Origin: Streptomyces sp. ADI96-02
GTDB taxonomy: Bacteria > Actinomycetota > Actinomycetes > Streptomycetales > Streptomycetaceae
Direction: 5' to 3'
NCBI RefSeq assembly: GCF_003846185.1
Contig: NZ_ML123034.1
Span: 1,416,727 to 1,480,726, forward strand
Length of the DNA stretch: 64,000 bases
Positions 54,780 to 64,000 of this stretch are shown here, piece after piece. The position numbers and the translations under genes were made by a program. Positions within the stretch are counted from its first letter, which is position 1, and each line of letters begins with the position of its first letter. The notes under the pieces are model-generated. The model did no database searches. It saw only the letters and a list, made by a program, of their open reading frames with translations, and was not told the DNA's origin.

Positions 54780-56774
54780 TCACTCGCCGGGCTGGAAGGA
54801 CACCGGCAGCCGGGGCGGCTTGCTGCCGGACGGAGGGGTCTGGAGCGTCTTGAGGGCGAACTCCATGACCTGCTTGTAGATGGGACCGCAGATCTGGCCG
54901 CCGAAGTAGCTTCCCCGGGTCGGGTTCTGGATCGCGCAGTAGACGGTGATCTGCGGATCGTCGGCGGGCGCGAAACCGGCGAAGGACGCGGTGTAGCCCT
55001 GGTAGACGCCGCGTACCGGGTCGACGCGGTTGGCCGTGCCGGTCTTGCCGGCCACGCGGTAGCCGGGGATGGCGGCCCTGGTTCCGGTGCCCTCCCGGTC
55101 GTCGACGACGGACTCCAGCATGGTCGCGAGGGTCCTGGCGGTCTTCTCGCTGACCACCCGGTTCTCCTCGGGGGCGTCTACGGCGGTGAACCGCCCGTCG
55201 GCTCCCTTGGCGCCGCGTACGAGGGTGGGCGCGACCCGGACTCCGCCGTTGGCGATCGTGGAGTAGACCGAGGCGGCCTGTACGGCGTTGAGCGAGAGCC
55301 CCTGGCCGAAGGGGATCGTGTACTGCTGCGAGGTCGACCAGTCCTTCGGGTGCGCGAGGATGCCGGGCGATTCGCCGGGGTAGCCGAGCCCGGTCTTGCT
55401 GCCGAGTCCGAACTTGCGCAGGTAGGAGTAGAGGACCCGGTTGGACTCGGCCTGCGTTTCGCCGAGCTGGCCGGTGGCCAGGATGGTGCCGATGTTGCTG
55501 GACTTGGCGAGCACCCCGTTGAGCGTGAGGTACCAGGTGGGGTGGTCGATGTCGTCCTTGAAGAGCCGGTCGCCGCGGTGCAGCCGGTTGGGGACGACGA
55601 CGTGGGTGCCGGGCGTGGCGGCCTTCTCCTCCAGCACGGCGGCCATGGACATGACCTTGCTGGTGGAGCCCGGCTCGTAGACGTCCTGGAGGGCCGCGTT
55701 GCCGAGGGAGGCGGAGCCGGCCCGGGAGAGGTCGTTGGGGTCGTAGCCGGGCGCGTTGGCCATGGCCAGCAGCTCGCCGGTCCGGGTGTTCTGCACGATG
55801 ACGTAGCCGCGGTCGGCCTTGGACTTCTCGACCTGGTCGGCGATGGCGCGCTGGGCGGCCCACTGGATGTCCCGGTCGATGGTCAGTTCGACGTCGGAGC
55901 CGGGTACGGCCGGGATCTCGCTGGAGCCGGCCGTGGGCACCCGGCGTCCGCCGGCCTGGGCGTAGCGGATCTTGCCGTCCTCGCCCGCGAGCTCCTTGTC
56001 GAGCTGGGATTCGAGTCCGCCGCCGCCCTTGCCGTCGTCGCTGACGAATCCCAGTATCCCGGCGGCGAGGTCTCCGTTGGGGTAGACCCGCTTGGTGGTC
56101 GGCTCCTGGAGGACGCCGGCCAGGACGTTGGCTCCCGGGCCGCCGTTCGCGCCGTCCTCGGCGGCCTTCTCGGCGAAGACCGTCTTGAGGTCCTTGATCT
56201 GCTTCCAGACCTGGGGCGTCTGCCGGTAGGCGAGGACGGTGTAACGGCTCCTGGGCGTCGAGAGCTTCTTGACGAGCTCGTCCACGTCCTTGCCCAGGAT
56301 GGGGGCGAGCAGGGCCGCCGCCTGCTGGGGAGCGTCGGGGGCCTTGCTGTCCTCGGGCGTGAACAGCTTGGGGTCGGCGGTGATGTTGTGGGCGTCGACG
56401 CTGGTGGCGAGCGCCACGCCCTTGCGGTCGGTGATCTCGCCCCGCTCGGCGGCGACCGTGTACTCCAGATAGCGGTTCTTCTCGGCCTTGGCCGCGTACG
56501 CGGAGGCGTCGACCGCCTGGACCTGGAGCAGCCGGGCCGTGAAGAGCAGCATGACGACCGTCAGCCCGAAGCCGACCAGCCGCAGCCGGGGGCGCGGGCT
56601 GCCGAGCCGCAGGGCGCGGGGCGCCCGGCCGCGGGCGGTGCCTCCGGAGCGTCCCGGTGCGGAGCGCGGCCGGCGGGCCGGCGGGCGGGGCCCGGAACGG
56701 CCGGCGCCGCTCGCCGCGTTACGGGGGCGCGCCGGGTCGGGTACGCGGCGGCGCGGCGGTTCCTTGGGCGGCAC
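54780..56774 (-). CDS. ftsI: Septal penicillin-binding protein 3 (FtsI/PBP2b)
   Basis: A 664-residue class-B transpeptidase. A basic cytoplasmic tail (about 1-60) is followed by one membrane helix (about 64-84), the PBP dimerisation domain, then the transpeptidase domain with SxxK in EPGSTSKVMS, SxN in AKSSNIG and KTG in AGKTGTANR. It cross-links septal peptidoglycan with FtsW. The GTG at 56774 is 4 nt after the ftsL stop. Confidence 0.97.
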   Translation of the reverse strand: MPPKEPPRRRVPDPARPRNAASGAGRSGPRPPARRPRSAPGRSGGTARGRAPRALRLGSPRPRLRLVGFGLTVVMLLFTARLLQVQAVDASAYAAKAEKNRYLEYTVAAERGEITDRKGVALATSVDAHNITADPKLFTPEDSKAPDAPQQAAALLAPILGKDVDELVKKLSTPRSRYTVLAYRQTPQVWKQIKDLKTVFAEKAAEDGANGGPGANVLAGVLQEPTTKRVYPNGDLAAGILGFVSDDGKGGGGLESQLDKELAGEDGKIRYAQAGGRRVPTAGSSEIPAVPGSDVELTIDRDIQWAAQRAIADQVEKSKADRGYVIVQNTRTGELLAMANAPGYDPNDLSRAGSASLGNAALQDVYEPGSTSKVMSMAAVLEEKAATPGTHVVVPNRLHRGDRLFKDDIDHPTWYLTLNGVLAKSSNIGTILATGQLGETQAESNRVLYSYLRKFGLGSKTGLGYPGESPGILAHPKDWSTSQQYTIPFGQGLSLNAVQAASVYSTIANGGVRVAPTLVRGAKGADGRFTAVDAPEENRVVSEKTARTLATMLESVVDDREGTGTRAAIPGYRVAGKTGTANRVDPVRGVYQGYTASFAGFAPADDPQITVYCAIQNPTRGSYFGGQICGPIYKQVMEFALKTLQTPPSGSKPPRLPVSFQPGE

Positions 56775-56778
56775 TGCG

Positions 56779-57390
56779 TCACCTGCCGGAGGGCGTCGGG
56801 GGCGGGGTCGCCGCGGTGCGCGGCGCGTTCTGTGCCGCGGGCCCGGTCGCGGCCCCGGCGGCGGGCTGCGGGCCGGACGCGGCCGGCGGCGGCGGGGCCG
56901 AGCCGGACGGGCCGGCGGGCGGGGCGGCCGGTGGGGCCGCCGTCGCGGTGGCGGCGGGGCCGGCCGCTCCGGGCTTCGGGCCGCCGAGCATGGCGCCGGG
57001 GCTGGGGGGCGGCGGCGCGGTGGCCTCGGCGGGGACGCCGCGGACGGTGCCGTCCGGTTCGAGGAAGGCGGGGCTGCCGCCGGGGACCATGCCCAGCTCG
57101 CGGGCGCGCCGCTCCAGGGCGTCGGGCTGGGAGAGGCTGTCGACGTCGCGCTGGAGGGCCTGCTGCTCGTCGGTCAGCTCGGTGGTGTCCCGTTTCAGCT
57201 CGCTGAGCCTGAACGATCCTTCGTTGAGCGCGGAGTTCAGCAGGAGCAGGGCGATGAGCCCGCCCCCCAGCAGCAGGACGACGAGGAGGACGAAGGGGGT
57301 GCGGGCCGCGGTGCTGGGCCCGGAGGACGGCATCAGCCGGGCGAGCCGTCCGGCCCGCCCCTTCAGCGCCGCGGCCTGCTTCCCGCTCAC
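56779..57390 (-). CDS. ftsL: FtsL-like division protein
   Basis: A 203-residue type-II membrane protein: short basic tail, one helix (about 31-53, FVLLVVLLLGGGLIALLLL), then a coiled coil (about 58-95). An unusual Pro/Ala/Gly-rich tail of about 90 residues ends the protein. FtsL binds FtsQ and FtsB-like partners and controls FtsWI. The GTG at 57390 has GGGAGA 7 nt upstream. Identification is by position, topology and coiled coil; sequence identity in this family is low. Confidence 0.9.
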   Translation of the reverse strand: MSGKQAAALKGRAGRLARLMPSSGPSTAARTPFVLLVVLLLGGGLIALLLLNSALNEGSFRLSELKRDTTELTDEQQALQRDVDSLSQPDALERRARELGMVPGGSPAFLEPDGTVRGVPAEATAPPPPSPGAMLGGPKPGAAGPAATATAAPPAAPPAGPSGSAPPPPAASGPQPAAGAATGPAAQNAPRTAATPPPTPSGR

Positions 57391-57409
57391 CGCACGGTCT
57401 CCCTGGCGC

Positions 57410-58375
57410 TCATCGCTCCTCCTCGCGGACGCGCTGGGCACCGCGCAGCCGGGCGGGCGCGGCGCGGCGGTTCTGCGCGACCTCTTCCTCGGTGGGCAGC
57501 TCCGCGCCCCGGGTGAGCAGCTTGAGGCGCGGCTGGTAGCGCTCGGGGACGACGGGCAGTCCGGGGGGCGCGGTGTTGGCGGCGCCGGCCGCGAAGACCT
57601 GTTTGACCAGCCGGTCCTCCAGCGAGTGGTAGGACAGCACGGCGATCCTGCCGCCGACCGCGAGGGTGCCGACGGCCGCCGGGATCGCCCTCTCCAGGAC
57701 GCCGAGCTCGCCGTTGACCTCGATGCGCAGGGCCTGGAACGTCCGCTTGGCCGGGTTGCCGCCGGTCCGCTTGGCGGCCTGGGGCAGCGAGTCGCGGATC
57801 AGCTCGACCAGCCGGGCGCTGTTGCTGAACGGCTCCTTCTCGCGCTCGCGCACCACGGCGGAGACGATCCGCTTGGCCTGCTTCTCCTCGCCGTAGGCGC
57901 GCAGGATGCGGACCAGTTCGCCGGGCGGATAGGTGTTGAGCACCTCGGCCGCGCCGATGCCGGTCGTCTGGTCCATCCGCATGTCGAGCGGCGCGTCCTG
58001 GGCGTACGCGAACCCGCGGTCGGCCTCGTCCAGTTGCATGGAGGAGACGCCGAGGTCGAACAGCACGCCCTGGACCCGGGGGATGCGGAGGCGGGCGAGG
58101 ACGTCGGGCAGTTCGTCGTAGACCGCGTGGACGAGGGTGGCCCGGTCGCCGTAGGGGGCGAGCCGCTCGCCGGAGAGCCGCAGCGCCTCCTTGTCGCGGT
58201 CCAGGCCGATCAGCCGGGCGGCGGGGAAGGCCGCGAGCAGGGCCTCGCTGTGCCCGCCGAGGCCGAGGGTGCAGTCGACGACCACGGGCTCCGGGTGGGC
58301 CGGGGCCTGGAGAGCCGGGGCCAACAGGTCCAGACACCTCTGGAGCATCACCGGGACGTGTCGGGTCTGGCTCAA
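57410..58375 (-). CDS. rsmH: 16S rRNA (cytosine-1402-N4) methyltransferase RsmH (MraW)
   Basis: A 321-residue SAM-dependent methyltransferase modifying 16S rRNA C1402. The SAM-binding loop is [16 protein letters not shown] (about 32-47), with [19 protein letters not shown] and [14 protein letters not shown] as signatures. The start is a TTG at 58375, with an in-frame TGA just upstream and GAGAGGG for ribosome binding; no ATG/GTG precedes the conserved HVPVML. It is the first gene of the dcw run, and no mraZ precedes it. Confidence 0.96.
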   Translation of the reverse strand: MSQTRHVPVMLQRCLDLLAPALQAPAHPEPVVVDCTLGLGGHSEALLAAFPAARLIGLDRDKEALRLSGERLAPYGDRATLVHAVYDELPDVLARLRIPRVQGVLFDLGVSSMQLDEADRGFAYAQDAPLDMRMDQTTGIGAAEVLNTYPPGELVRILRAYGEEKQAKRIVSAVVREREKEPFSNSARLVELIRDSLPQAAKRTGGNPAKRTFQALRIEVNGELGVLERAIPAAVGTLAVGGRIAVLSYHSLEDRLVKQVFAAGAANTAPPGLPVVPERYQPRLKLLTRGAELPTEEEVAQNRRAAPARLRGAQRVREEER

Positions 58376-58809
58376 TGCGCCCTCTCAGGCTCTGTCCCGC
58401 GCGGCCGGTACGTACGTCCTGGTCCCCGCCCGCTCTGAAGGGGAGGTCCGCCGGCGCCGGGGAAGGGGCGTCGGCCGACCGAGAGCGGGAGAGGGCCGGG
58501 CCGCACGTACGCCGCACATCACGGGGGAAATACGGAATATGCAGGAGGTACAGGTGGTGCGGTGGGTGCGGGGTGGTGCGTGCTCGGGTGGGGCGGTGAC
58601 TTCGCGTTACTTTAGTCCACCCTGCCATTCGATCGATGCGCGATCAACGAGCGCGGCAGCGAGTCGCCCCAACCATCGCGAACCGGCTCCTCACCCGGAC
58701 GGATGCACCTCGGTCCGCCGTGTGGGCTACCTCACAACAAGACGAGTTGACGTTCTTTGTCCACTCCCTCAACACGCTCGCACCAGGTGGGACGGCTAAC
58801 GTCGTATCC
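58376..58809. other. Divergent dcw / carbonic anhydrase promoter region
   Basis: 434 nt without a convincing gene. It should hold the dcw promoter on the minus strand: TAAAGT near 58610-58616 is a -10-like hexamer without a clear -35. It also holds the carbonic anhydrase promoter, where TAACGT at 58797-58802 ends 7 nt before the ATG. TTGTCCACT (58757-58765) is one base from the Streptomyces DnaA box. No ORF with a ribosome site was seen. Confidence 0.5.
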
Positions 58810-59373
58810 ATGTCGACTTCCGCTCACTCCCCCGCCGAGCCCGTGACGACCACCGGCGAGCCGGTCCGCGCGGGCGGTACGGTCACCGACCGCCTGGTCG
58901 AGGCGAACACGCGCTACTCGGACGATTTCCGCGATCCGGGCATGGACGCCCACCCGGTCCTCCAGGTCGCCGTGGTGGCCTGCATGGACGCCCGGCTCGA
59001 CCTGCACGCGGCGCTGGGCCTCGAACTCGGCGACTGCCACACCATCCGCAACGCGGGCGGTGTCGTCACCGACGACGTGATCCGCTCGCTCACCATCAGC
59101 CAGCGGGCCCTCGGCACGCGCAGCGTCATACTCATCCACCACACCAACTGCGGCCTCGAATCGCTCACCGAGGACTTCCGGCAGGAGCTGGAGCGCGAGG
59201 TCGGCCAGCGGCCGGTCTGGGCGGTGGAGGCGTACTCGGACGCCGACCAGGACGTGCGCCAGTCGATGCAGCGGGTGCGGACCTCGCCGTTCCTCCTGCA
59301 CACCGACGACGTGCGCGGGTTCGTCTTCGACGTGACCACCGGCCTGCTCCGCGAGATCGATTCCGCTTCCTGA
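58810..59373 (+). CDS. Beta-class carbonic anhydrase
   Basis: A 187-residue zinc enzyme interconverting CO2 and bicarbonate. Zinc ligands are Cys and Asp in VVACMDARLDL, and His and Cys in LIHHTNCGLES. The ATG at 58810 lacks a ribosome site, with TAACGT just upstream, so it may be leaderless; the 5' in-frame extension is not conserved. It is a small single-domain beta-CA of the type seen in actinobacteria, divergent from the dcw cluster and unlinked to moxR in function. Confidence 0.9.
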   Translation: MSTSAHSPAEPVTTTGEPVRAGGTVTDRLVEANTRYSDDFRDPGMDAHPVLQVAVVACMDARLDLHAALGLELGDCHTIRNAGGVVTDDVIRSLTISQRALGTRSVILIHHTNCGLESLTEDFRQELEREVGQRPVWAVEAYSDADQDVRQSMQRVRTSPFLLHTDDVRGFVFDVTTGLLREIDSAS

Positions 59374-59376
59374 GCC

Positions 59377-59420
59377 GCGGGCCGGTCCGCTCCGGGGCCG
59401 GCCCCCGCCAGCCGGCCCGC
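59377..59420 (+). terminator. Possible terminator after carbonic anhydrase
   Basis: GCGGGCCGG and its complement (59377-59385 and 59412-59420) just after the stop can form a 9-bp stem; an overlapping 7-bp alternative exists. Confidence 0.4.
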
Positions 59421-59487
59421 CCCGAAAGCCCTCCGACCGGTCTTTCGTCTCACCCAAAAGCGTCATACACCTACATTCCGCCCTCAG

Positions 59488-59496
59488 TTATCCACA
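59488..59496. promoter_or_regulatory. DnaA box
   Basis: TTATCCACA matches the E. coli-type DnaA box exactly and lies in the moxR leader, 143 nt upstream of the GTG. Only a single perfect copy is seen, so it is not an origin; titration or direct regulation of the moxR operon by DnaA is possible. Confidence 0.5.
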
Positions 59497-59638
59497 GGCG
59501 AGTGACACGAAGCGGTAACGGCAACAAGAATGCGGGGGTGACGTCCCCGGGCCTTCCGGAGGAGTGTCCGTATTTCGGGGTGGGCCGCGCGGGTACGCAC
59601 GCGCGCCGGTCCCTGCTCAAAGGGCCGAGGAGGGCCGG

Positions 59639-60690
<1,052 letters not shown>

Positions 60691-60691
<1 letters not shown>

Positions 60692-62061
60692 TGTCCGCCG
60701 GCGGGCCCGGCACCGTCGAGGACGCCGGCAGGAGGGGCGGCCTGCGCTCCGCGCTGGGCGGCCTCACCACCCGGGGGCGCTCGTTCCTCGCCGCCGGACT
60801 GGCCGCCGCGGGCTGCGCCTACGTCCTCGGCCAGGCCGACCTGCTGCGGGTCGGCCTGCTGCTGGCGGTGCTGCCGCTCATCTGCGTGGCCGTGCTCTGG
60901 CGCACCCACCACCGGGTGACGGGCACCCGCCGGCTCGCGCCCTCCCGGGTGCCCGCCGGCTCGGAGGCGCGCGTGCACCTGCGCATCGACAACGTCTCGC
61001 GGCTCGCGACCGGTCTGCTGATGCTCCAGGACCGGGTGCCGTACGTGCTGGGGCCGCGGCCCCGGTTCGTGCTGGACCGGGTGGAGCCGGGCGGACGCCG
61101 CGAGGTGTCCTACCGCGTCCGCTCGGACCTGCGGGGCCGCTATCCGCTCGGGCCGCTGCAACTGCGGCTCGGCGACCCGTTCGGCATGTGCGAACTGACC
61201 CGATCCTTCAGCGCGTACGACACCCTCGTCGTCATCCCGCGCACGGCGCCCCTGCCGCCCCTGCGGCTGGCGGGCGAGGCGTCCGGATACGGCGACGGCC
61301 GCGGGCGGTCGCTCGCCTTCGCCGGCGAGGACGACGTCATTCCGCGCGGCTACCGGCACGGCGACGACCTGCGCCGGGTTCACTGGCGCTCGACCGCACG
61401 CCACGGCGAGCTGATGGTGCGCCGCGAGGAGCAGCCCCAGCGGGCCAGGTGCACGGTGCTGCTGGACACCCGGCGGATCGCCTTCGAGGGCGCCGGGCCC
61501 GACTCGGCGTTCGAATGGGCGGTGTCGGCCGCCGCCTCGGCGCTCGTGCACATGCTGGAGCGCGGCTTCGCCGTCCGGCTGCTGACGGACGACGGGAGCA
61601 CGGTGCCCGGCGAGGGGTCCGACGGATTCGCGGGGTCGACGCAGGAGTCCGCGGACGCGGCCGGTCTCCTGCTCGACACCCTGGCGGTGGTCGGCCACTC
61701 CGACGGCGGCGGGCTGGAGCGCGCCCACGCGGTGCTGCGCGGCGGCGAGGAGGGGCTGCTGATCGCCCTCTTCGGAGATCTCGCCGAGGAGGAGGTCGCG
61801 GTCGCGGCCCGGATGCGGCAACGCAGCCGCGCGGCGGTCGCCTTCGTCCTGGAGAGCGCCCACTGGGTCGCCGCCGGGGAGCCGGCGGCTCCGCCCGCCG
61901 CCGAGCTGCTGCGGCGGTTGCGCGAGGCGGGCTGGATCGTGGTGTCCGTGCCCCAGGGCGCCGAACTGCCCGCGCTGTGGCGGCAGGCGGGCCGGCTGCA
62001 CGCCGAGGCGCCGTCCGCCGCGGGCGGCGGCACGACGGATTTCCCGGGGGGATGGTCATGA
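60691..62061 (+). CDS. DUF58 (von Willebrand A-like) membrane protein
   Basis: A protein of about 456 residues with two N-terminal membrane helices (about 28-64) and a cytoplasmic domain with the DUF58 signature PRGYRHGDDLRRVHWRSTAR and the following GELMVRREE. The C-terminal part resembles a vWA fold (TVLLDTRR). Partner of MoxR in a module thought to assemble or activate membrane complexes. ATG at 60691 overlaps the moxR TGA; a GTG at 60688 directly precedes it. It is coupled to the transglutaminase gene by ATGA. Confidence 0.93.
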
Positions 62062-64000
62062 GCGGGCGGACCCGGCTGGCGCTGGGCGGCGGCGCGGCGA
62101 CGCTGCTGGCGGGCGGAGCGCTGCTGCCACTGGTCGAGGGGGCGGGCTGGTTCGTCCAGGCGGCGCTGCTGCTGGCGGTCCAGAGCGGGGTGGGCGCGCT
62201 CGCGCGCCGGTTGTCGGCGGCCCGGTCCCTGACCATCGCCTGCCAGGCCCTGGTGACGCTGGGGCTCCTGACGCTCCTGTTCGCCCGGGATGACGCCCTG
62301 CTCGGGCTCGTTCCCGGCCCGCAGGCCCTGATGCGGCTCGGCGAGCTGCTGGTGGCCGGCGGCGAGGACGTCGGCACGTACTCCATCCCGGCCCCGGCGA
62401 CGGACGGCATCCGGCTGCTGGTGGTCGGCGGGATGGTGCTGATCGGTCTCGCGGTGGACGCGCTCGCGGTGACCTTCCGCAGCGCGGCCCCGGCCGGTCT
62501 GCCGCTGCTCGCGCTGTACTCGGTCGCGGCCGGTCTCACCGACGGCGGCGCGGCCTGGCCGTTCTTCGTGCTGGCCGCCGCCGGCTATCTGCTGCTCCTG
62601 CTGGCCGAGGGCCGCGACCGGCTCTCCCAGTGGGGCCGGGTCTTCGGCGGCGGCTCGTCCCGCTTCCCCGGCAGGGCGAACGGACCTGCGGGCGGGGGCA
62701 CTTCGCCGCCCCTGCGGACCGGGCGGCGCATCGGCGCGGTCGCCCTGGGCCTGGCGCTGGTGGCGCCGGCGGCGCTGCCCGCCCTGGACGGCGGCCTGCT
62801 CGCCGACAGGGGCCCGGGGAACGGCAAGGGCAGCGGCGGAGGCACCATCTCGGCGGTGAACCCGCTGGTCTCCTTGCAGAACAACCTGAACCAGCCGGAG
62901 GACCGCGAGGTCCTGACGTACCGCACCAACGCCGAGGATCCGCAGGGCCTGTATCTGCGGATCCTGGCCCTGGACGAGTTCAACGGCAGCGAGTGGCGCT
63001 CCTCCACGCGCCGTCTGACGGACGTGCCCGACCGCCTCCCGCAGCCCACCGGACTGGGCCGGGACGTCGCCGTCACGGAGATCCGGACGAACTTCTCCGC
63101 CTCGCCGTCCTACCGGCAGACCTATCTGCCGCTCCCCTACCCGGCGACCGAGGTCGGCGTCGACGGCCGCTGGCGGTACGAGCCGGAGGGCCGCACGCTC
63201 GTCGGAGACGAGGGGCAGACCACGCGCGGCGCTCAGTACGAGGTCGGCAGTCTGATCGTCGAGCCGACGGCGGCGCAGCTCGCGGCGGCCGGACCGCCGC
63301 CGCAGGACGTGGTGAACGAGTACACCCGGGTCCCGGACTCGCTGCCGAGGGTGGTCGCGGAGACGGCTCGATCGGTCACACAGGGCGCGGCGAACGCCTA
63401 CGAGCAGGCCGTGAGGCTCCAGGACTGGTTCGCCGTGCAGGGCGGCTTCCGGTACGACACCTCGGTCGCCTCGGGCACCGGCTCGTCGGCCATCGCCCGG
63501 TTCCTGCGGGACAAGGAGGGCTTCTGCGTCCACTTCTCGTTCACGATGGCGGCGATGGCGCGGACGCTCGGCATCCCGGCCCGGGTGGCGGTGGGCTTCG
63601 CCCCGGGCACCCTCAAGGCGGACGGTTCGACCTCGGTCGGGCTGCGCGACGCGCACGCCTGGCCCGAGCTGTACTTCGAGGGGGCGGGGTGGACCCGCTT
63701 CGAGCCCACCCCGAGCCGGGGCAGCGCTCCCTCGTACACGGTGCCGGAGACCCCCAGCGGCAGCGCGAGCGATCCCGCGCAGCCCTCGGAGGACCCCTCG
63801 GCCGAGCCGTCGAGCACGCCGTCCACCGTCGAGAGCTGCCCGCCGCAGGGCGGCCGGGGCCAGTGCGGCGCTTCGGCCGCGCCCGGTGCGTCGGCGCCGT
63901 CCGGCCCGGGGTCATCCCTCGGCTCGGTGCTGATGGCGGTCCTCGTGGCGGCCCTGGTGCCGGCGGTCCCGCTGCTGCCGCTGCTCCTGCGGATCCGGAT
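62058..64000 (+). CDS. Transglutaminase-like (TgpA) membrane protein, partial
   Basis: The first ~647 codons of a gene running off the window. About five to six N-terminal helices (residues 8-250) precede an extracytoplasmic DUF3488/TgpA domain and a transglutaminase fold. The core has Cys in DKEGFCVHFSFTMAAMAR and His in GLRDAHAWPELYF, followed by FEPTPSRG; a Ser/Pro-rich linker and a further membrane helix follow. The ATG at 62058 overlaps the DUF58 TGA (ATGA). It forms the third gene of the MoxR-DUF58-transglutaminase module, perhaps acting on cell-surface proteins. The C-terminus is not seen. Confidence 0.93.
   Translation, partial: MSGRTRLALGGGAATLLAGGALLPLVEGAGWFVQAALLLAVQSGVGALARRLSAARSLTIACQALVTLGLLTLLFARDDALLGLVPGPQALMRLGELLVAGGEDVGTYSIPAPATDGIRLLVVGGMVLIGLAVDALAVTFRSAAPAGLPLLALYSVAAGLTDGGAAWPFFVLAAAGYLLLLLAEGRDRLSQWGRVFGGGSSRFPGRANGPAGGGTSPPLRTGRRIGAVALGLALVAPAALPALDGGLLADRGPGNGKGSGGGTISAVNPLVSLQNNLNQPEDREVLTYRTNAEDPQGLYLRILALDEFNGSEWRSSTRRLTDVPDRLPQPTGLGRDVAVTEIRTNFSASPSYRQTYLPLPYPATEVGVDGRWRYEPEGRTLVGDEGQTTRGAQYEVGSLIVEPTAAQLAAAGPPPQDVVNEYTRVPDSLPRVVAETARSVTQGAANAYEQAVRLQDWFAVQGGFRYDTSVASGTGSSAIARFLRDKEGFCVHFSFTMAAMARTLGIPARVAVGFAPGTLKADGSTSVGLRDAHAWPELYFEGAGWTRFEPTPSRGSAPSYTVPETPSGSASDPAQPSEDPSAEPSSTPSTVESCPPQGGRGQCGASAAPGASAPSGPGSSLGSVLMAVLVAALVPAVPLLPLLLRIR

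Larger units (their letters stand above)
59374..59638 (+). other. moxR leader
   Basis: 265 nt between the carbonic anhydrase and moxR. It holds a weak hairpin after the first gene, a perfect DnaA box, a GACAC pentamer at 59503-59507 and the moxR ribosome site GAGGAGG. No ORF with supporting signals is seen. Confidence 0.5.

Noticed and set aside
59488-59496. Replication origin at the DnaA box
   Set aside because: A single box without a cluster, AT-rich region, or dnaA/dnaN neighbours cannot be an origin.

Overview
The window is a stretch of high-GC actinobacterial chromosome. GTG starts, third-position GC, the two cores it carries (a mixed his/trp cluster and an actinobacterial dcw cluster with sepF and divIVA), the PriA enzyme and TrpM all point to Streptomyces. 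From memory, gene order matches the S. coelicolor SCO2036-SCO2096 region. There are no mobile elements, rRNA, tRNA or CRISPR arrays; this is conserved core chromosome, and most novelty lies in regulatory sites, small ORFs and odd active sites.

Layout. (1) 38-4774, minus strand: hisI-trpE-TIGR02234 membrane protein-HGxxPAAW protein-DUF2752 protein-trpC-trpM. (2) 5553-11283, minus strand: hisD-hisC-hisB-small membrane protein-hisH-priA(hisA/trpF)-ridA-like-hisF, nearly all joined by 1-4 nt stop/start overlaps. A divergent TIGR03085 gene lies between the two groups. No separate trpF is visible, and PriA carries the loop typical of the dual HisA/TrpF enzyme. (3) 11443-22341: accessory and housekeeping genes: a predicted beta-helix membrane protein, a LON-domain protein, a YbaK-type deacylase, an ABC-2 exporter, a regulatory trio (XRE regulator, HATPase protein, and a 59-residue ORF), a NYN-domain protein and a 58-residue Ser/Gln-rich protein. 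(4) 22444-35501: dnaE, a DUF2252 protein, a small secreted Cys protein, a DsbA-like thioredoxin, a dienelactone hydrolase, an MscS channel, a Na+/H+ antiporter, a GNAT enzyme, rluD and lspA. (5) 35560-40045: a DksA/TraR-like protein with a histone-H1-like tail, and ileS behind a translational T-box. (6) 40342-58375, minus strand: the division and cell-wall cluster, transcribed rsmH-ftsL-ftsI-murE-murF-mraY-murD-ftsW-murG-ftsQ-ftsZ-pgeF-yggS-sepF-yggT-divIVA. mraZ, murC, ddl and ftsA are not in it. (7) 58810-64000: beta-carbonic anhydrase, then a moxR-DUF58-transglutaminase operon whose last gene runs off the window.

Most notable points. IleRS has a GXHH signature (Gly-Ala-His-His) in place of HXGH, the arrangement associated with mupirocin-insensitive type-2 IleRS, and its gene sits under a well-formed translational T-box. 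The RidA homologue in the his operon has Ala where the catalytic Arg should be. The DksA-like protein has lost its fourth zinc cysteine. A 59-residue gene at 18598-18777 is coupled to the HATPase gene. The ftsZ leader holds a good promoter overlapping GACAC (WhiA-type) pentamers and an inverted repeat. I see no clearly new multi-gene system; the best candidates for one are the XRE/HATPase/small-ORF trio and the predicted beta-helix membrane protein.
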